Below are positions 18,305 to 27,655 of a DNA stretch of 64,000 bases, one piece after another. The stretch comes from Arenicella xantha (GTDB lineage: Bacteria; Pseudomonadota; Gammaproteobacteria; Arenicellales; Arenicellaceae). The stretch is from contig NZ_QNRT01000003.1 in NCBI RefSeq assembly GCF_003315245.1, positions 124,001 through 188,000 on the forward strand, written 5' to 3'. How positions within the stretch are numbered: position 1 is the first letter of the stretch; every line of letters begins with the position of its first letter. A program made the position numbers and the translations under genes. The notes under the pieces were generated by a model. The model did no database searches. It was not told the DNA's origin and saw only the letters and a program-made list of their open reading frames with translations.

Positions 18305-20623
18305 ATGAAGTCAATGCCCACTAGTAAAGCCGTCGTTTCGCGGTTCCGTCTAATTGCGAGTTTGATAGGTAGTGGTCTTGCCGTGCAATGTTACCAAACC
18401 GCTTACGCTGAAGACTTTCTTGTCAAAACTCAAGCGCAATACCTTGAGGTGAGCGATTCACTAAAGCCGGGCGATAAAGTGCTTCTAGCTAATGGGGTTT
18501 GGAATGACTTTGAAATATTGTTTCACGGCAAAGGTACAGAGGAACAACCTATCTCGCTGGTAGCTCAAGAAAAAGGTAAGGTGTTTATTGCGGGTCAGTC
18601 GAACCTACGCCTGCATGGAGAACACTTATTTGTATCAGGTTTGGTATTCAAAAACGGGTACACGCCAACCAGTGCGGTCATTTCATTTCGTAGCGACAAA
18701 GATAATTTTGCTAATAATTCGCGTGTAAGTGAAATCGTTATCGATAACTTTAATAATCCTGAGCGGTTTGATGGCGACTATTGGGTAGCCATGTATGGAA
18801 AGAACAATCGGTTTGACCACAATCACCTAGAAGGTAAGCGAAATCAGGGTGTCACCATGGCTGTGCGCCTCGACAGCGAAGAGAGTCGTGAGAATAATCA
18901 TCGGATCGACCACAATTATTTCGGGCCGCGTCCGATCTTGGGCTCCAATGGTGGTGAAAGTCTACGCATCGGAACCAGTCATCATTCTTTAACTAATTCA
19001 CGCACCGTCGTCGAGAATAATTATTTCGACCGTTGTGACGGCGAACTTGAAATTATTTCTAATAAGGCCGGCAGCAATGTGATTCGTGGCAATGTGTTTT
19101 TTGAGTCACGCGGCACCTTAACGCTGCGTCATGGCAACGACACGTTAGTCGAAAATAATGTGTTTTTTGGGAATGGCGTAGACCACACTGGTGGTATTCG
19201 TGTAATCAATAAACGTCAGACCATTCGCAACAACTACATGGAAGGTTTGGCTGGTTATCGTTTTGGCGGTGCCTTGGTTGTGATGAACGGCGTGCCAAAT
19301 TCTTCTATCAATCGCTACCACCAGGTTGAAGATTCACTGATCACTAATAATTCATTGATCAATTCCAGTCATATCCAACTGGCGGCCGGTAGCGATCAAG
19401 AGCGATCAGCCGTTCCGATACGAACAGAGTTTAGTAATAACCTAATCTTTAATGACGATAGCAAAGACGTCTTTACCGTTTACGATGACATCGCCGGAAT
19501 CACTTTTTCTAATAATCTGGCAAGTGGCGTTGAGGAGCCTAAGATTAGTAAAGGTTTTTCGAATGCCGTGTTAACGGTGACTCGAGCTGATAATGGTTTA
19601 GTTTACCCTGTCACTGATGGCGCTGATGATGTTGGTGTATCACGTGATTTGATGCCGATCAAAAAGCAACAGACGGGTGTTTCGTGGTATCCGAAGCCAG
19701 AGAAAGACGCTGTTTTCGGTGGTGGGTCAACGGTAGAGGTTAAACCTGGCCAAGGTGCTTTAGGCGAGGCTATTCGATCAGCCAAGGCTGGCGACATCAT
19801 TAATTTATCAGCCGGTGAATATATTGAGCCAAAGCTAATCGTGATTGATAAGCCGTTGCTTATTCGAGGTGCTGACTATGGCTCTAAAGCGTACCGGGAA
19901 GGTTCAGTTAAGCTCTATTTTGAGAAGACCGCCTTATTTGAATTGCAAGACGGCGGCAGTCTGTCGTTACAGGGATTGACGATATCTGGTGCATTGTCTC
20001 CAGATAGTGCCGGGAACTCGGTGATCAGAACTCAGCGACGGTCGATGCTAAGCAACTATCAGCTTTTAGTAGAGCAAGTCCGAGTGAGTGATCTGGATGT
20101 GAATCATTCATTCAATTTTTTGACTCCGTCGAAGGCGAGCTTTGCTGATCGAATTGAGATCATTGATTCGTCGTTTAGCAATGTAACCGGTGCAATTTTG
20201 GCGCTCGATAAAGAAACCGATGACTACGGCATCTACAACGCAGAGTATGTAACGATTAGTGGTTCTTCCTTCGATAATGTCGAAGGTGATCTGGTCGATT
20301 TTTATCGCGGAGGAACCGACGAGAGTACGTTTGGTCCGCACTTCGATCTATCCAATTCAAGTCTTAATAATGTTGGTGCAGGAAAGCGTAATAAATCCAA
20401 AAGTTCAATTTTGTTACACGGCGTTCAAGTTTCGAATGTGCATGATAATAAAATTGTTGGTAGTCCTAACATTACGGTGAAGCATACGGTCGGCGAGCCG
20501 GTAACGAAAATCGTTAATAACCGATTTATCGATACTCCAGAAATTACTGTAACTGAGCTCAATAGCGATAAGAAAAATACCGCGATTATCTCTGACAATA
20601 GCTATACCACGGAGCAAAAGTAA
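18305..20623 (+). CDS. Two-domain PL6 alginate lyase
   Basis: A 772-residue secreted lyase with an N-terminal signal sequence (hydrophobic run about residues 16-34, cleavage near AYAED). The first ~400 residues form a right-handed parallel beta-helix of polysaccharide lyase family 6: NGGESLRIGTS, ELEIISNKAGSN and RGTLTLRHGN. The catalytic base and acid are K254 and R275, 21 residues apart, as in chondroitinase B and AlyGC. A second beta-helix domain starts near residue 470 (GSTVEVKPGQGALGEAI). Two-domain PL6 enzymes of this size include exolytic, guluronate-preferring alginate lyases; exo action here is inference. It is first in the operon, with PL17 starting three bases after its stop. Confidence 0.93.
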   Translation: MKSMPTSKAVVSRFRLIASLIGSGLAVQCYQTAYAEDFLVKTQAQYLEVSDSLKPGDKVLLANGVWNDFEILFHGKGTEEQPISLVAQEKGKVFIAGQSNLRLHGEHLFVSGLVFKNGYTPTSAVISFRSDKDNFANNSRVSEIVIDNFNNPERFDGDYWVAMYGKNNRFDHNHLEGKRNQGVTMAVRLDSEESRENNHRIDHNYFGPRPILGSNGGESLRIGTSHHSLTNSRTVVENNYFDRCDGELEIISNKAGSNVIRGNVFFESRGTLTLRHGNDTLVENNVFFGNGVDHTGGIRVINKRQTIRNNYMEGLAGYRFGGALVVMNGVPNSSINRYHQVEDSLITNNSLINSSHIQLAAGSDQERSAVPIRTEFSNNLIFNDDSKDVFTVYDDIAGITFSNNLASGVEEPKISKGFSNAVLTVTRADNGLVYPVTDGADDVGVSRDLMPIKKQQTGVSWYPKPEKDAVFGGGSTVEVKPGQGALGEAIRSAKAGDIINLSAGEYIEPKLIVIDKPLLIRGADYGSKAYREGSVKLYFEKTALFELQDGGSLSLQGLTISGALSPDSAGNSVIRTQRRSMLSNYQLLVEQVRVSDLDVNHSFNFLTPSKASFADRIEIIDSSFSNVTGAILALDKETDDYGIYNAEYVTISGSSFDNVEGDLVDFYRGGTDESTFGPHFDLSNSSLNNVGAGKRNKSKSSILLHGVQVSNVHDNKIVGSPNITVKHTVGEPVTKIVNNRFIDTPEITVTELNSDKKNTAIISDNSYTTEQK

Positions 20624-20626
20624 ACC

Positions 20627-22873
20627 ATGACGCATCTCACTTCACAGGCGGGTCTACATTCTTTATTGAAAACGGTTACCTGCAGTTTGCTGGTGTTAAT
20701 TGGCGCGTCGGCTCTGCAAGTTGCTTATGCGCAAAACGTGGCACATCCAAACCTCACCGTTACTCAGGCAGATATCGAGGCAATTAGAACTCAGCTCTCT
20801 GAAGTTCCGGGTGCCCAAGCGGCACTCACTAGCTTAAGAAAAAAAATTGATGCGGTGATTGCACTGCCGATGGATGTCCCTGTCCCGCAAGATGCTGGCG
20901 GCGGCTATACTCATGAGCAGCATAAGCGGAACTATCAGGCGATGTATGAAGCCGGATTACTATTCCAAGTGACGCAAGACACAACCTACCTAAATTTTGT
21001 TCGCAAGATGTTGTTGGCTTATGCTGACTTGTATCCAACTCTGGGGATACATCCAAAGCCAAAAGAGCAGACGCCGGGAAAATTATTTTGGCAAAGTCTG
21101 AATGAGGCAATGTGGCTGGTTTACACAATTCAAGCTTACGATTCAGTCGCTTCGCAGTTGAGTGCAGAAGATCGTACGTTGATAGAGACTAATCTATTGC
21201 GTCCGGCAGCAAGCTATTTGTCGGCTGGGCAACCTCAAACGTTTAATAAAATTCATAACCATGGTACTTGGGCGGCGGCTGCGGTGGGAATGACTGGTTA
21301 TGTATTGAACGATCAGACGTTAGTTAAACAAGCATTATACGGTCTCGATATGTCGGGCGACGCTGGCTTTCTCCAGCAGATCACGCAGCTGTTTTCACCG
21401 GACGGCTACTACGCCGAAGGGCCGTATTATCAGCGCTTCGCATTGATGCCATTCGTGCTATTTGCCAAAGCAATTGATGTGAATCAGCCCGAGTTGAAAA
21501 TATTTGAATATCAAGACCAAGCGTTGTTGAAGGCGGTTCGTACCTCGATTCAGCTAAGTTACAACAAACTGTTCTTTGGTATCAATGATGCAATTAAAGA
21601 TAAGGGCATTGATACGATCGAGTTAGTTCACGGCATTGCGATTGCTTATGACATAACCAGCGACCCGGCATTGCTTGCGATTGCGCAGCGACAAAATAAT
21701 ATCTTGTTGACTGGTTACGGCTTTCGAGTCGCTCAAGGGTTAGATCAAGGTCTTGCGCAACCGTTTCAATATCAGTCCATGCAGCTTCGAGACGGACAGG
21801 CCGGAGATCAAGGAGCGTTGGCAATCTTTCGCAACGGTATCGACCATGGGCATCAAGCCTTGGTTATGAAGAATACCTCGCAGGGCTTAGGTCACGGTCA
21901 TTTCGATAAGCTTCACTGGCTGTATTTTGACAATGGCAATGAGATCGTTAGCGATTATGGTGCGGCAAGATTTCTTAATATAGAAGCAAAGTATGGTGGC
22001 CACTATTTGCCTGAGAACAATACATGGGCAAAACAAACGGTTGCGCATAACACCGTGGTGGTTGATGAGCAAAGTCACTTTGACGGCGACTGGCAAGTTG
22101 GTCAGAAGTCGGCTCCAGAGGTTCGTTTTTTTGCGGTAAGCGACGATATTCAAATAACCTCGGCGTCAATAGCGCAAGCATATCCTGGAACGAACTTGAC
22201 CCGCACGATGGCGATGGTTAAGTCCGCCAGCTTAGAGCATCCGTTGATCGTGGATATCTTTAAAGTGACAAGCAAGTCTAAGCATCAATACGACCTGCCG
22301 CTACACTTTCAAGGGCAATTAATTTCGCACACTATTTCAGCAACAGCGCATACCAGCAAGCTGGAACCACTGGGCAAAAATAATGGCTATCAGTATCTTT
22401 GGGCGCGCGCGCAAGGTCCTATTAAACCCGGAATGTCGCAAGTTACTTGGCTTAATGAAAACCGTTTTTATACTTACAGTGTACTGGGCGGTGACGACCA
22501 GCAAATGATTTTCACTCAACTGGGAGCCAATGATCCTAATTTCAACCTTCGATCAGAGAGCGCGTTAATACGACGGGTGAAGTCAGCCAAACAGCATACC
22601 TATGTCTCAGTGTTGGAGACGCATGGAGAATATAACGGCACCTCAGAATACACCAAAAATGCGCGAAGTAGCGTGGTCGAGCTAGTCGCTAGTTCAGCTG
22701 CTGGTGTTGATGAAAATATTGACGTGGTCACCGTCACGCTGGTCAGTGGCGAATCATTCAGCTTAGCGGTTGCCGAAGACAGCAGTTCGACAGCTGAGCA
22801 CACACTTGAGCTTAATGGCAAAACGTTTGTGTGGACTGGACCGTATTCGTTGCTAACAAACACTAAAAACTAA
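20627..22873 (+). CDS. PL17 oligoalginate lyase (heparinase II/III fold)
   Basis: A 748-residue lyase with a signal sequence (about residues 13-35, ending VAYAQ). An N-terminal alpha/alpha toroid carries the catalytic region: N211-H212 in NKIHNHGTW and Y268 in EGPYYQRFA, matching the Asn-His and Tyr of the PL17 enzyme Alg17c with a constant offset of ten. The C-terminal beta-sandwich of the heparinase II/III type contains LGHGHFDKLHW and HNTVVVDEQSHFDGDW. PL17 enzymes degrade alginate oligomers exolytically to the unsaturated monouronate that opens to DEH. The ATG lies three bases after the PL6 stop, so the two are translationally coupled. The location is probably periplasmic or outer-membrane. 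Confidence 0.94.
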   Translation: MTHLTSQAGLHSLLKTVTCSLLVLIGASALQVAYAQNVAHPNLTVTQADIEAIRTQLSEVPGAQAALTSLRKKIDAVIALPMDVPVPQDAGGGYTHEQHKRNYQAMYEAGLLFQVTQDTTYLNFVRKMLLAYADLYPTLGIHPKPKEQTPGKLFWQSLNEAMWLVYTIQAYDSVASQLSAEDRTLIETNLLRPAASYLSAGQPQTFNKIHNHGTWAAAAVGMTGYVLNDQTLVKQALYGLDMSGDAGFLQQITQLFSPDGYYAEGPYYQRFALMPFVLFAKAIDVNQPELKIFEYQDQALLKAVRTSIQLSYNKLFFGINDAIKDKGIDTIELVHGIAIAYDITSDPALLAIAQRQNNILLTGYGFRVAQGLDQGLAQPFQYQSMQLRDGQAGDQGALAIFRNGIDHGHQALVMKNTSQGLGHGHFDKLHWLYFDNGNEIVSDYGAARFLNIEAKYGGHYLPENNTWAKQTVAHNTVVVDEQSHFDGDWQVGQKSAPEVRFFAVSDDIQITSASIAQAYPGTNLTRTMAMVKSASLEHPLIVDIFKVTSKSKHQYDLPLHFQGQLISHTISATAHTSKLEPLGKNNGYQYLWARAQGPIKPGMSQVTWLNENRFYTYSVLGGDDQQMIFTQLGANDPNFNLRSESALIRRVKSAKQHTYVSVLETHGEYNGTSEYTKNARSSVVELVASSAAGVDENIDVVTVTLVSGESFSLAVAEDSSSTAEHTLELNGKTFVWTGPYSLLTNTKN

Positions 22874-22885
22874 GCGAAGAGAATA

Positions 22886-23236
22886 ATGATGAAAAACCAA
22901 AGTCCCCGTTTTGTGCTTGGCGCATCAGAGCCAATTGAGCAGGTTGCCGACGGCATCAAACGCCAGTTTTTGGGTTACGGTCCCGAACTAATGGCAGTCA
23001 AAGTTTGGTTTGAAGAAGGCGCTATTGGGTACGTTCACGATCATCCGCATACGCAGGTTAGCTATGTTGAGAGCGGAGAATTTGAGGCGACTATTGACGG
23101 GAAGACGCAACTATTAAAGGCCGGTGACTCGTTTTATGTTGCCCCTAACAAAAGCCACGGTGCGGTATGTAAGAAAGCTGGAGTGTTAATCGACATTTTC
23201 AGCCCATTGCGCGAAGACTTTTTATCAGAGCCATAG
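22886..23236 (+). CDS. kdgF: Cupin, KdgF-type uronate ketonisation enzyme
   Basis: A 116-residue single-domain cupin. The metal-binding set is H51, H53, Q57 and H91 (HDHPHTQVSYVESGEFEATI, then NKSHGAV), as expected for KdgF, which converts 4,5-unsaturated monouronates from lyases to the linear ketone form. It has no signal peptide, so it should act in the cytoplasm. It lies 12 bases after PL17 with GAAGAG before the tandem ATGATG start; the second ATG is equally possible. The lyase context supports the role. Confidence 0.88.
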   Translation: MMKNQSPRFVLGASEPIEQVADGIKRQFLGYGPELMAVKVWFEEGAIGYVHDHPHTQVSYVESGEFEATIDGKTQLLKAGDSFYVAPNKSHGAVCKKAGVLIDIFSPLREDFLSEP

Positions 23237-23282
23237 TCACCGCGATTATATAAAAAACTAAATAGAACAATAAAAGGAGACG

Positions 23283-24581
23283 ATGGTTATGCAAGTCAAG
23301 AATTTACGGTGGTGGGTTATCGCGCTAATTGCATTGGCGACGATTATCAACTACATCGATCGACAGACTCTCAGCGTGCTATGGCCGTTTATGGGAAAAG
23401 AGATTTACCCAGAAAAAAGCGCTATAGAGCTGAAAGAGATTTACGGAATTATAAGTATCGTCTTTCTGTTCTCGTATGCATTTGGTCAAGCATTGTTTGG
23501 CAAGATCTTTGATTGGATCGGAACCCGTCTAGGCTTTGTTTTGTCTATCGGTGTGTGGTCAGTCGCCACCGCTTTGCACGCGTTAGCTCAAGGAATTTTA
23601 ACGTTTAGCATCTTCCGCTCGATACTCGGGCTCTCCGAGGCCGGTAACTGGCCTGGCGCAGCAAAAGCCAACGCTGAATGGTTTCCAACCAAAGAGCGAG
23701 CTTTGGCGCAAGGAATCTTTAATTCAGGTGCGGCAATTGGTGGCATTATTTCAATTCCGTTGATCGCCTATCTAGCCGTCTTCTTTAGTTGGAAAGCAAT
23801 CTTCATCATCGTTGGCCTGATGGGTTTGTTGTGGTTGATACCTTGGTTGGTGCTAGTAAAAGCTCCGCCGAAAGAGCATCCATGGATTACCCCTGAAGAA
23901 CGTGAATACATTCTCACTGGGCAAAAAAATCAAGATGTGAACGCGCAAGATGACTATGTACCGACGACGCGTCAACTTCTGTCTCATAAACAAAGTTGGG
24001 GAGTCATTATTGCCACCGCGGCAATTGATCCAATTTGGTGGTTGTTTATCGTTTGGATACCGACCTATCTGGTTGAGGTTTTTAACATGGATGTCAAGAG
24101 TCTGGCGATCTATGGTTGGGTACCTTATGTGGGGGCTATGTTAGGAGCTTGGTTTGGCGGGTTGCTCGCGCAAAACCGTCTCAAAGCCGGTTGGTCTGTG
24201 AATAAAACTCGAAAATTTGTCATTACCTTGGGTTGCCTGATTATGCTGCCAACTTTGTTGGTGTTGGCTAACCCAGGCGGCCCTGTCGCAGCGGTTCTTA
24301 TCATGGCCACGATCCTATTTGGTTTTCAAACTTCGATTGGCAACGTGCAGACTTTGCCAAGTGATTTTCTTGCAGGTAAGAGCGTCGGTTCGTTATCCGG
24401 TTTTGCCGGTATGGCTGCGAAGTTGGCCGCTGGTGCTTTGATTTATACGGTGCCGTGGTTTACCGCCGATGGAAACTACACCGTTGTGTTCATTATCGGT
24501 GCCACTTTGGCGCTTGTTGCGATGGGCAGCGTCTGGTTGCTTTGTCCCGATATCTCACCTTTGAAATCTAAAAGCGAGTGA
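23283..24581 (+). CDS. MFS hexuronate-type transporter (anion:cation symporter family)
   Basis: A 432-residue, 12-helix MFS carrier. NYIDRQTLSVLWPFM in the first helix, DWIGTRLGFVLS in the 2-3 loop and LGLSEAGNWPGAAKANAEWFP in helix 4 are typical of the ExuT/GudP group of sugar-acid carriers. It follows kdgF by 46 bases with an AAGGAG site before ATG 23283. Within the operon it would import unsaturated uronate or DEH across the inner membrane. The exact substrate is inferred from the alginate context. Confidence 0.88.
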   Translation: MVMQVKNLRWWVIALIALATIINYIDRQTLSVLWPFMGKEIYPEKSAIELKEIYGIISIVFLFSYAFGQALFGKIFDWIGTRLGFVLSIGVWSVATALHALAQGILTFSIFRSILGLSEAGNWPGAAKANAEWFPTKERALAQGIFNSGAAIGGIISIPLIAYLAVFFSWKAIFIIVGLMGLLWLIPWLVLVKAPPKEHPWITPEEREYILTGQKNQDVNAQDDYVPTTRQLLSHKQSWGVIIATAAIDPIWWLFIVWIPTYLVEVFNMDVKSLAIYGWVPYVGAMLGAWFGGLLAQNRLKAGWSVNKTRKFVITLGCLIMLPTLLVLANPGGPVAAVLIMATILFGFQTSIGNVQTLPSDFLAGKSVGSLSGFAGMAAKLAAGALIYTVPWFTADGNYTVVFIIGATLALVAMGSVWLLCPDISPLKSKSE

Positions 24582-24745
24582 TGACAACAAATTTATTCAT
24601 GTTGAATGACTGCGGGTTTCGCCGAAAAAGCAGTGCAGGAGGCGACACACACATACAGTTAGTAGAGTTTAGACAGTCCGCGTAATTTGGGCTTAACATA
24701 ATTTTTAGATATAGGGCTTAGGCTCAAATAAAGTTAGGAAATAGT

Positions 24746-25495
24746 ATGAAATTTGAAAATAAAGTCGCCATCGTAAGTGGTGGTACACGAGACATCGGTA
24801 AGGCTGTTGTTTTAAAACTAGCGGCTGAAGGTGCCAAAGTGGTTATTAATTATTTTAATAACGATGAGAACGCTAAAGCCACGCAAGCCGAAGTTAAGGC
24901 TCTCGGTGCCGAGTCGATCTTGGTTCGAGGTGACATGGCTAATAAGGCAGATGTTGAATCTTTAGTTGCTCAAGCTAAGGAAGCATTTGGTGGCGTGGAT
25001 ATTTTGGTGAATGTCGCTGGCGGAATGGTTGCTCGAAAAACTATTACGGAAATGGACGAAGATTTCTTCAACCACGTTATGCGTCTTAATCTAAACAGCA
25101 CTTTCTTGCTAACCAAATACTGTGTGCCGCATATGAAAAAAGGCAGCGCAATTGTGAATCTTGCGTCGCTAGCGGGTCGTGATGGTGGTGGTCCTGGTGC
25201 GTCGGCTTATGCAACGTCGAAAGCAGCGGTTATGACTTTTACTCGTTCTATGGCCAAAGAGTTGGGCCCTCAAGGAATTCGCGTAAACGCTTTGTGTCCG
25301 GGTGTCATTAGTACCACTTTTCACGACACATTTAGTAAAGATGAAGTACGTAAAAATATCGCTAATGCTACGCCTTTACGTCGCGAAGGTAGTTCTCAAG
25401 AAATCGCCGATGCGGTTAGTTATTTAGTTAGCGAAGATGCCTCATTTATCACCGGTGCAAACCTTGATATTAACGGCGGCCTGTTCTTCTCGTAG
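24746..25495 (+). CDS. SDR family DEH reductase
   Basis: A 249-residue classical short-chain dehydrogenase. The cofactor loop is SGGTRDIGKA (11-20), the active site is S141, Y155 and K159 (YATSK), and the C-terminal part has CPGVISTTFHDTF. In alginate loci such an SDR reduces DEH (4-deoxy-L-erythro-5-hexoseulose uronate) to KDG; that role is inferred from its place between the uronate carrier and the KDG kinase. TTAGGAA precedes the ATG. The 164-base gap before it could hold its own promoter. No signal peptide. Confidence 0.87.
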   Translation: MKFENKVAIVSGGTRDIGKAVVLKLAAEGAKVVINYFNNDENAKATQAEVKALGAESILVRGDMANKADVESLVAQAKEAFGGVDILVNVAGGMVARKTITEMDEDFFNHVMRLNLNSTFLLTKYCVPHMKKGSAIVNLASLAGRDGGGPGASAYATSKAAVMTFTRSMAKELGPQGIRVNALCPGVISTTFHDTFSKDEVRKNIANATPLRREGSSQEIADAVSYLVSEDASFITGANLDINGGLFFS

Positions 25496-25511
25496 TATTA
25501 TTTTGCTTGGT

Positions 25512-25539
25512 CGATGCCGCGGCGGTGGTCGCGGCATCG
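25512..25539. other. GC-rich intercistronic hairpin
   Basis: A perfect 10-base inverted repeat (CGATGCCGCG with CGCGGCATCG) around an eight-base loop lies between the DEH reductase and kdgK. There is no U-tract, so it is more likely an mRNA-stability or partial-termination element than a full terminator. Confidence 0.6.
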
Positions 25540-25581
25540 TGCTAACAGTCATTCAATAACAGTAATAAATAGGGTCAGTCA

Positions 25582-26499
25582 ATGTCGGTATCTGTGTCGG
25601 TGATAGGGGAGTGTATGTTGGAATTGTCGCGAGCCGACTTCGCTAGCCGAGGCAACCCACAGCCTATGATGATGAGCTATGGCGGTGACACGCTTAATAC
25701 TTCGATCTATTTGGCTAGGAATGGCATTGCCACTAGTTACGTCACCGCGCTCGGTGATGACATTATGAGCGACTGGTTGTTGCAACAATGGCAAGACGAA
25801 GGCGTTGATTGTTCGTTAGTCAGGCGTATGCCGAACTCGGTTCCCGGGATGTATATGATTGACGTCGCCGAAGATGGCGAGCGTTCATTTCTTTACTGGC
25901 GTAAAAACTCTCCCGCTAGCCAGTTGTTTGATGACATTGATCAGACAACCAAACTTTTTCAAGCTCTGAACAATTCTGATTATCTCTATTTATCAGGCAT
26001 CAGTCTGGGAATACTCCCTGAACAGTCACTGCATGGCTTATTTGGCTATTTGAGGGCTTTTCGCGAAGCTGGCGGCAAGATTATTTTTGATGGAAATTAT
26101 CGCCCTAGTCTATGGTTGAATGTGGAAACTGCACAACAAGTTTATACGCAGATGTACGCGATTACTGATGTTGCTTTGCCGACCTTAGAGGATGAGTCGC
26201 TATTGTTTGGTTACGAGACTGCTGAACAACTCGTCGACGTGATAAGTGCGGCCGGCGTATCTGAAATCGTGGTGAAAATGGGGAGCGCGGGCTGTCTGTC
26301 TGTCTGTGATCGTGTGCATGAGTACGTTGCCGCCGTAGTGACTAAGCCTGTTGATACAACCGCCGCTGGTGACTCATTCAATGCGGGCTATTTGAGTGCT
26401 CGATTAACGGGCAGTAGTGCTGTTGATGCTTGTGCCGCGGGTCATGCTTTAGCTTCAAAAGTTATTCAGCACAAGGGTGCGATTATTCCCAAGGGCTAG
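25582..26499 (+). CDS. kdgK: 2-keto-3-deoxygluconate kinase (PfkB family)
   Basis: A 305-residue ribokinase/PfkB-type sugar kinase. The N-terminal substrate region reads GECMLELSRA and SYGGDTLNTSIYLAR, and the C-terminal PfkB signature DTTAAGDSFNAGYL carries the catalytic base D264. KdgK phosphorylates KDG to KDPG, the substrate of Eda at 59414. It completes the alginate route in this locus, following the DEH reductase by 86 bases. The GGDTLN pattern and the pathway context favour KDG over other sugars. Confidence 0.92.
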   Translation: MSVSVSVIGECMLELSRADFASRGNPQPMMMSYGGDTLNTSIYLARNGIATSYVTALGDDIMSDWLLQQWQDEGVDCSLVRRMPNSVPGMYMIDVAEDGERSFLYWRKNSPASQLFDDIDQTTKLFQALNNSDYLYLSGISLGILPEQSLHGLFGYLRAFREAGGKIIFDGNYRPSLWLNVETAQQVYTQMYAITDVALPTLEDESLLFGYETAEQLVDVISAAGVSEIVVKMGSAGCLSVCDRVHEYVAAVVTKPVDTTAAGDSFNAGYLSARLTGSSAVDACAAGHALASKVIQHKGAIIPKG

Positions 26500-26687
26500 T
26501 GCTACGCTAGTTTCGTTTGGTTGTTACCAGCTATACGCAAAAAAAACGTGATCAGTCTATGGATGATTGATAAGAGTCAATATGGTGGCCTCTAATGGCT
26601 CGCAAGAGGCAGTAACGTCGGGATTCGTGCGGTCTTTTTATTTCGCCTCTTATTGTGCTGATCTTAGCTTCGCCTTACACTCAAGAC

Positions 26688-27266
26688 ATGGCTAAAATGC
26701 GAACTCGCGACTTAATCTTAGATGTCGCCTTAGTTTTGTTGAACGAACGTGGTGAAAGCATCGTCACGAGCGTAGACCTCGCGCACGAAATGAATATTAG
26801 CCCCGGGAATTTGTATTACCACTTCAAAGGTAAGGAGCAAGTGGTAGAGGAGCTGTACGCACAATTTCACGCAAGAGTGTTAGTGGCTTTGCAACAAGTT
26901 ACTTCACAAGCTCGAGGCAACCCAAAGGACACCATTGCGGGGTTGACGGTGGTGTCTGATATCTTGTTGCAGTTCCAGTTTATTAGCCAAGATATTCGCG
27001 GAATACACGAACGATATGCGTCGCTACGAGCTTCAATATCTAAGTTATTTAGTTTGCTGTTTCAAACATTAACCGGCTTGGTCAAGTTGGTACTAGATAA
27101 GGCTGCGGTTCCAGATGCTTCCAATGTTGCCAAAATGATGGCTGGTAACTTATTGTATACATTGGTTAATTTTGGAGGTTATGATGACTTGCTGTATGCC
27201 GATAGCTCGCCGCCATCAATTGAAGAGCATCTTTATCTTCACTTTTTACCCTTTTTGGAAGACTGA
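26688..27266 (+). CDS. TetR family regulator next to PHA granule genes
   Basis: A 192-residue TetR-type regulator counted from ATG 26688; an in-frame GTG at 26655 and ATG at 26697 are alternatives. The N-terminal helix-turn-helix is TSVDLAHEMNISPGNLYYHFKGKEQVVEEL, and the rest is an all-helical ligand domain. It lies six bases before the PHA_gran_rgn gene, so the two form an operon, and it may control granule-protein or fatty-acid-linked genes. Neither the ligand nor the operator is visible. The 189-base gap before it contains no gene I can support. Confidence 0.87.
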   Translation: MAKMRTRDLILDVALVLLNERGESIVTSVDLAHEMNISPGNLYYHFKGKEQVVEELYAQFHARVLVALQQVTSQARGNPKDTIAGLTVVSDILLQFQFISQDIRGIHERYASLRASISKLFSLLFQTLTGLVKLVLDKAAVPDASNVAKMMAGNLLYTLVNFGGYDDLLYADSSPPSIEEHLYLHFLPFLED

Positions 27267-27272
27267 AATTTT

Positions 27273-27554
27273 ATGAGTCATGTACAAGTATGCCGAGAGG
27301 TAGATCTTAACGCGCAGGAATGTTCTGCTTTGGCGGAGACGCTACTAGATAAGTTGGTTGATAAGTTTGGCGGGAGCTATCGACCACAAGGTGACAACTA
27401 TCGATACCGACATACGGCCGGTGTCGACGCTACTGTAGAGCCCAAGCAAGGTACTCTTTTGGTCAACGTTAAGTTGGGGTTTATGACGCGCGCGCTGGCT
27501 CCTCAGTTAGAGGCCGAGATGAATAGAGTGCTGGATGAGTACCTTGATGTTTAA
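27273..27554 (+). CDS. Polyhydroxyalkanoic acid system family protein (PHA_gran_rgn)
   Basis: A 93-residue soluble protein with the pattern of the PHA_gran_rgn family: an alpha/beta fold beginning with a basic strand, GDNYRYRHTAGVDATV in the middle (GV and a following small strand), and LLVNVKLGFMTRALAPQLEAEMNRVLDEYL at the end. Members are found next to phasins and PHA synthases, but their biochemical role is unclear. It follows the TetR gene by six bases and precedes the Lys-rich phasin by about 100 bases, which supports the assignment. Confidence 0.82.
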   Translation: MSHVQVCREVDLNAQECSALAETLLDKLVDKFGGSYRPQGDNYRYRHTAGVDATVEPKQGTLLVNVKLGFMTRALAPQLEAEMNRVLDEYLDV

Positions 27555-27576
27555 CCTGAGCTTGATTAGAAGACTG

Positions 27577-27617
27577 ATTCTAATTAGGGCGCGCATTCTA
27601 AACCTTGGCGCTAGAAT
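27577..27617 (+). promoter_or_regulatory. Paired ATTCTAA boxes and promoter of the large phasin gene
   Basis: ATTCTAA stands at 27577-27583 and 27595-27601, an 18-base period, with TTAGGGCGCGC between; TAGAAT (27612-27617) follows 17 bases after position 27594 as a -10 element. Spacing and sequence match the element before the small phasin gene at 4971-5011. The -35 position (GCGCGC) is non-consensus, as in the other copy, which suggests dependence on a regulator. Confidence 0.65.
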
Positions 27618-27655
27618 CTGCCTCAACTAATACAATCTACTCACAGGTGAGTATC

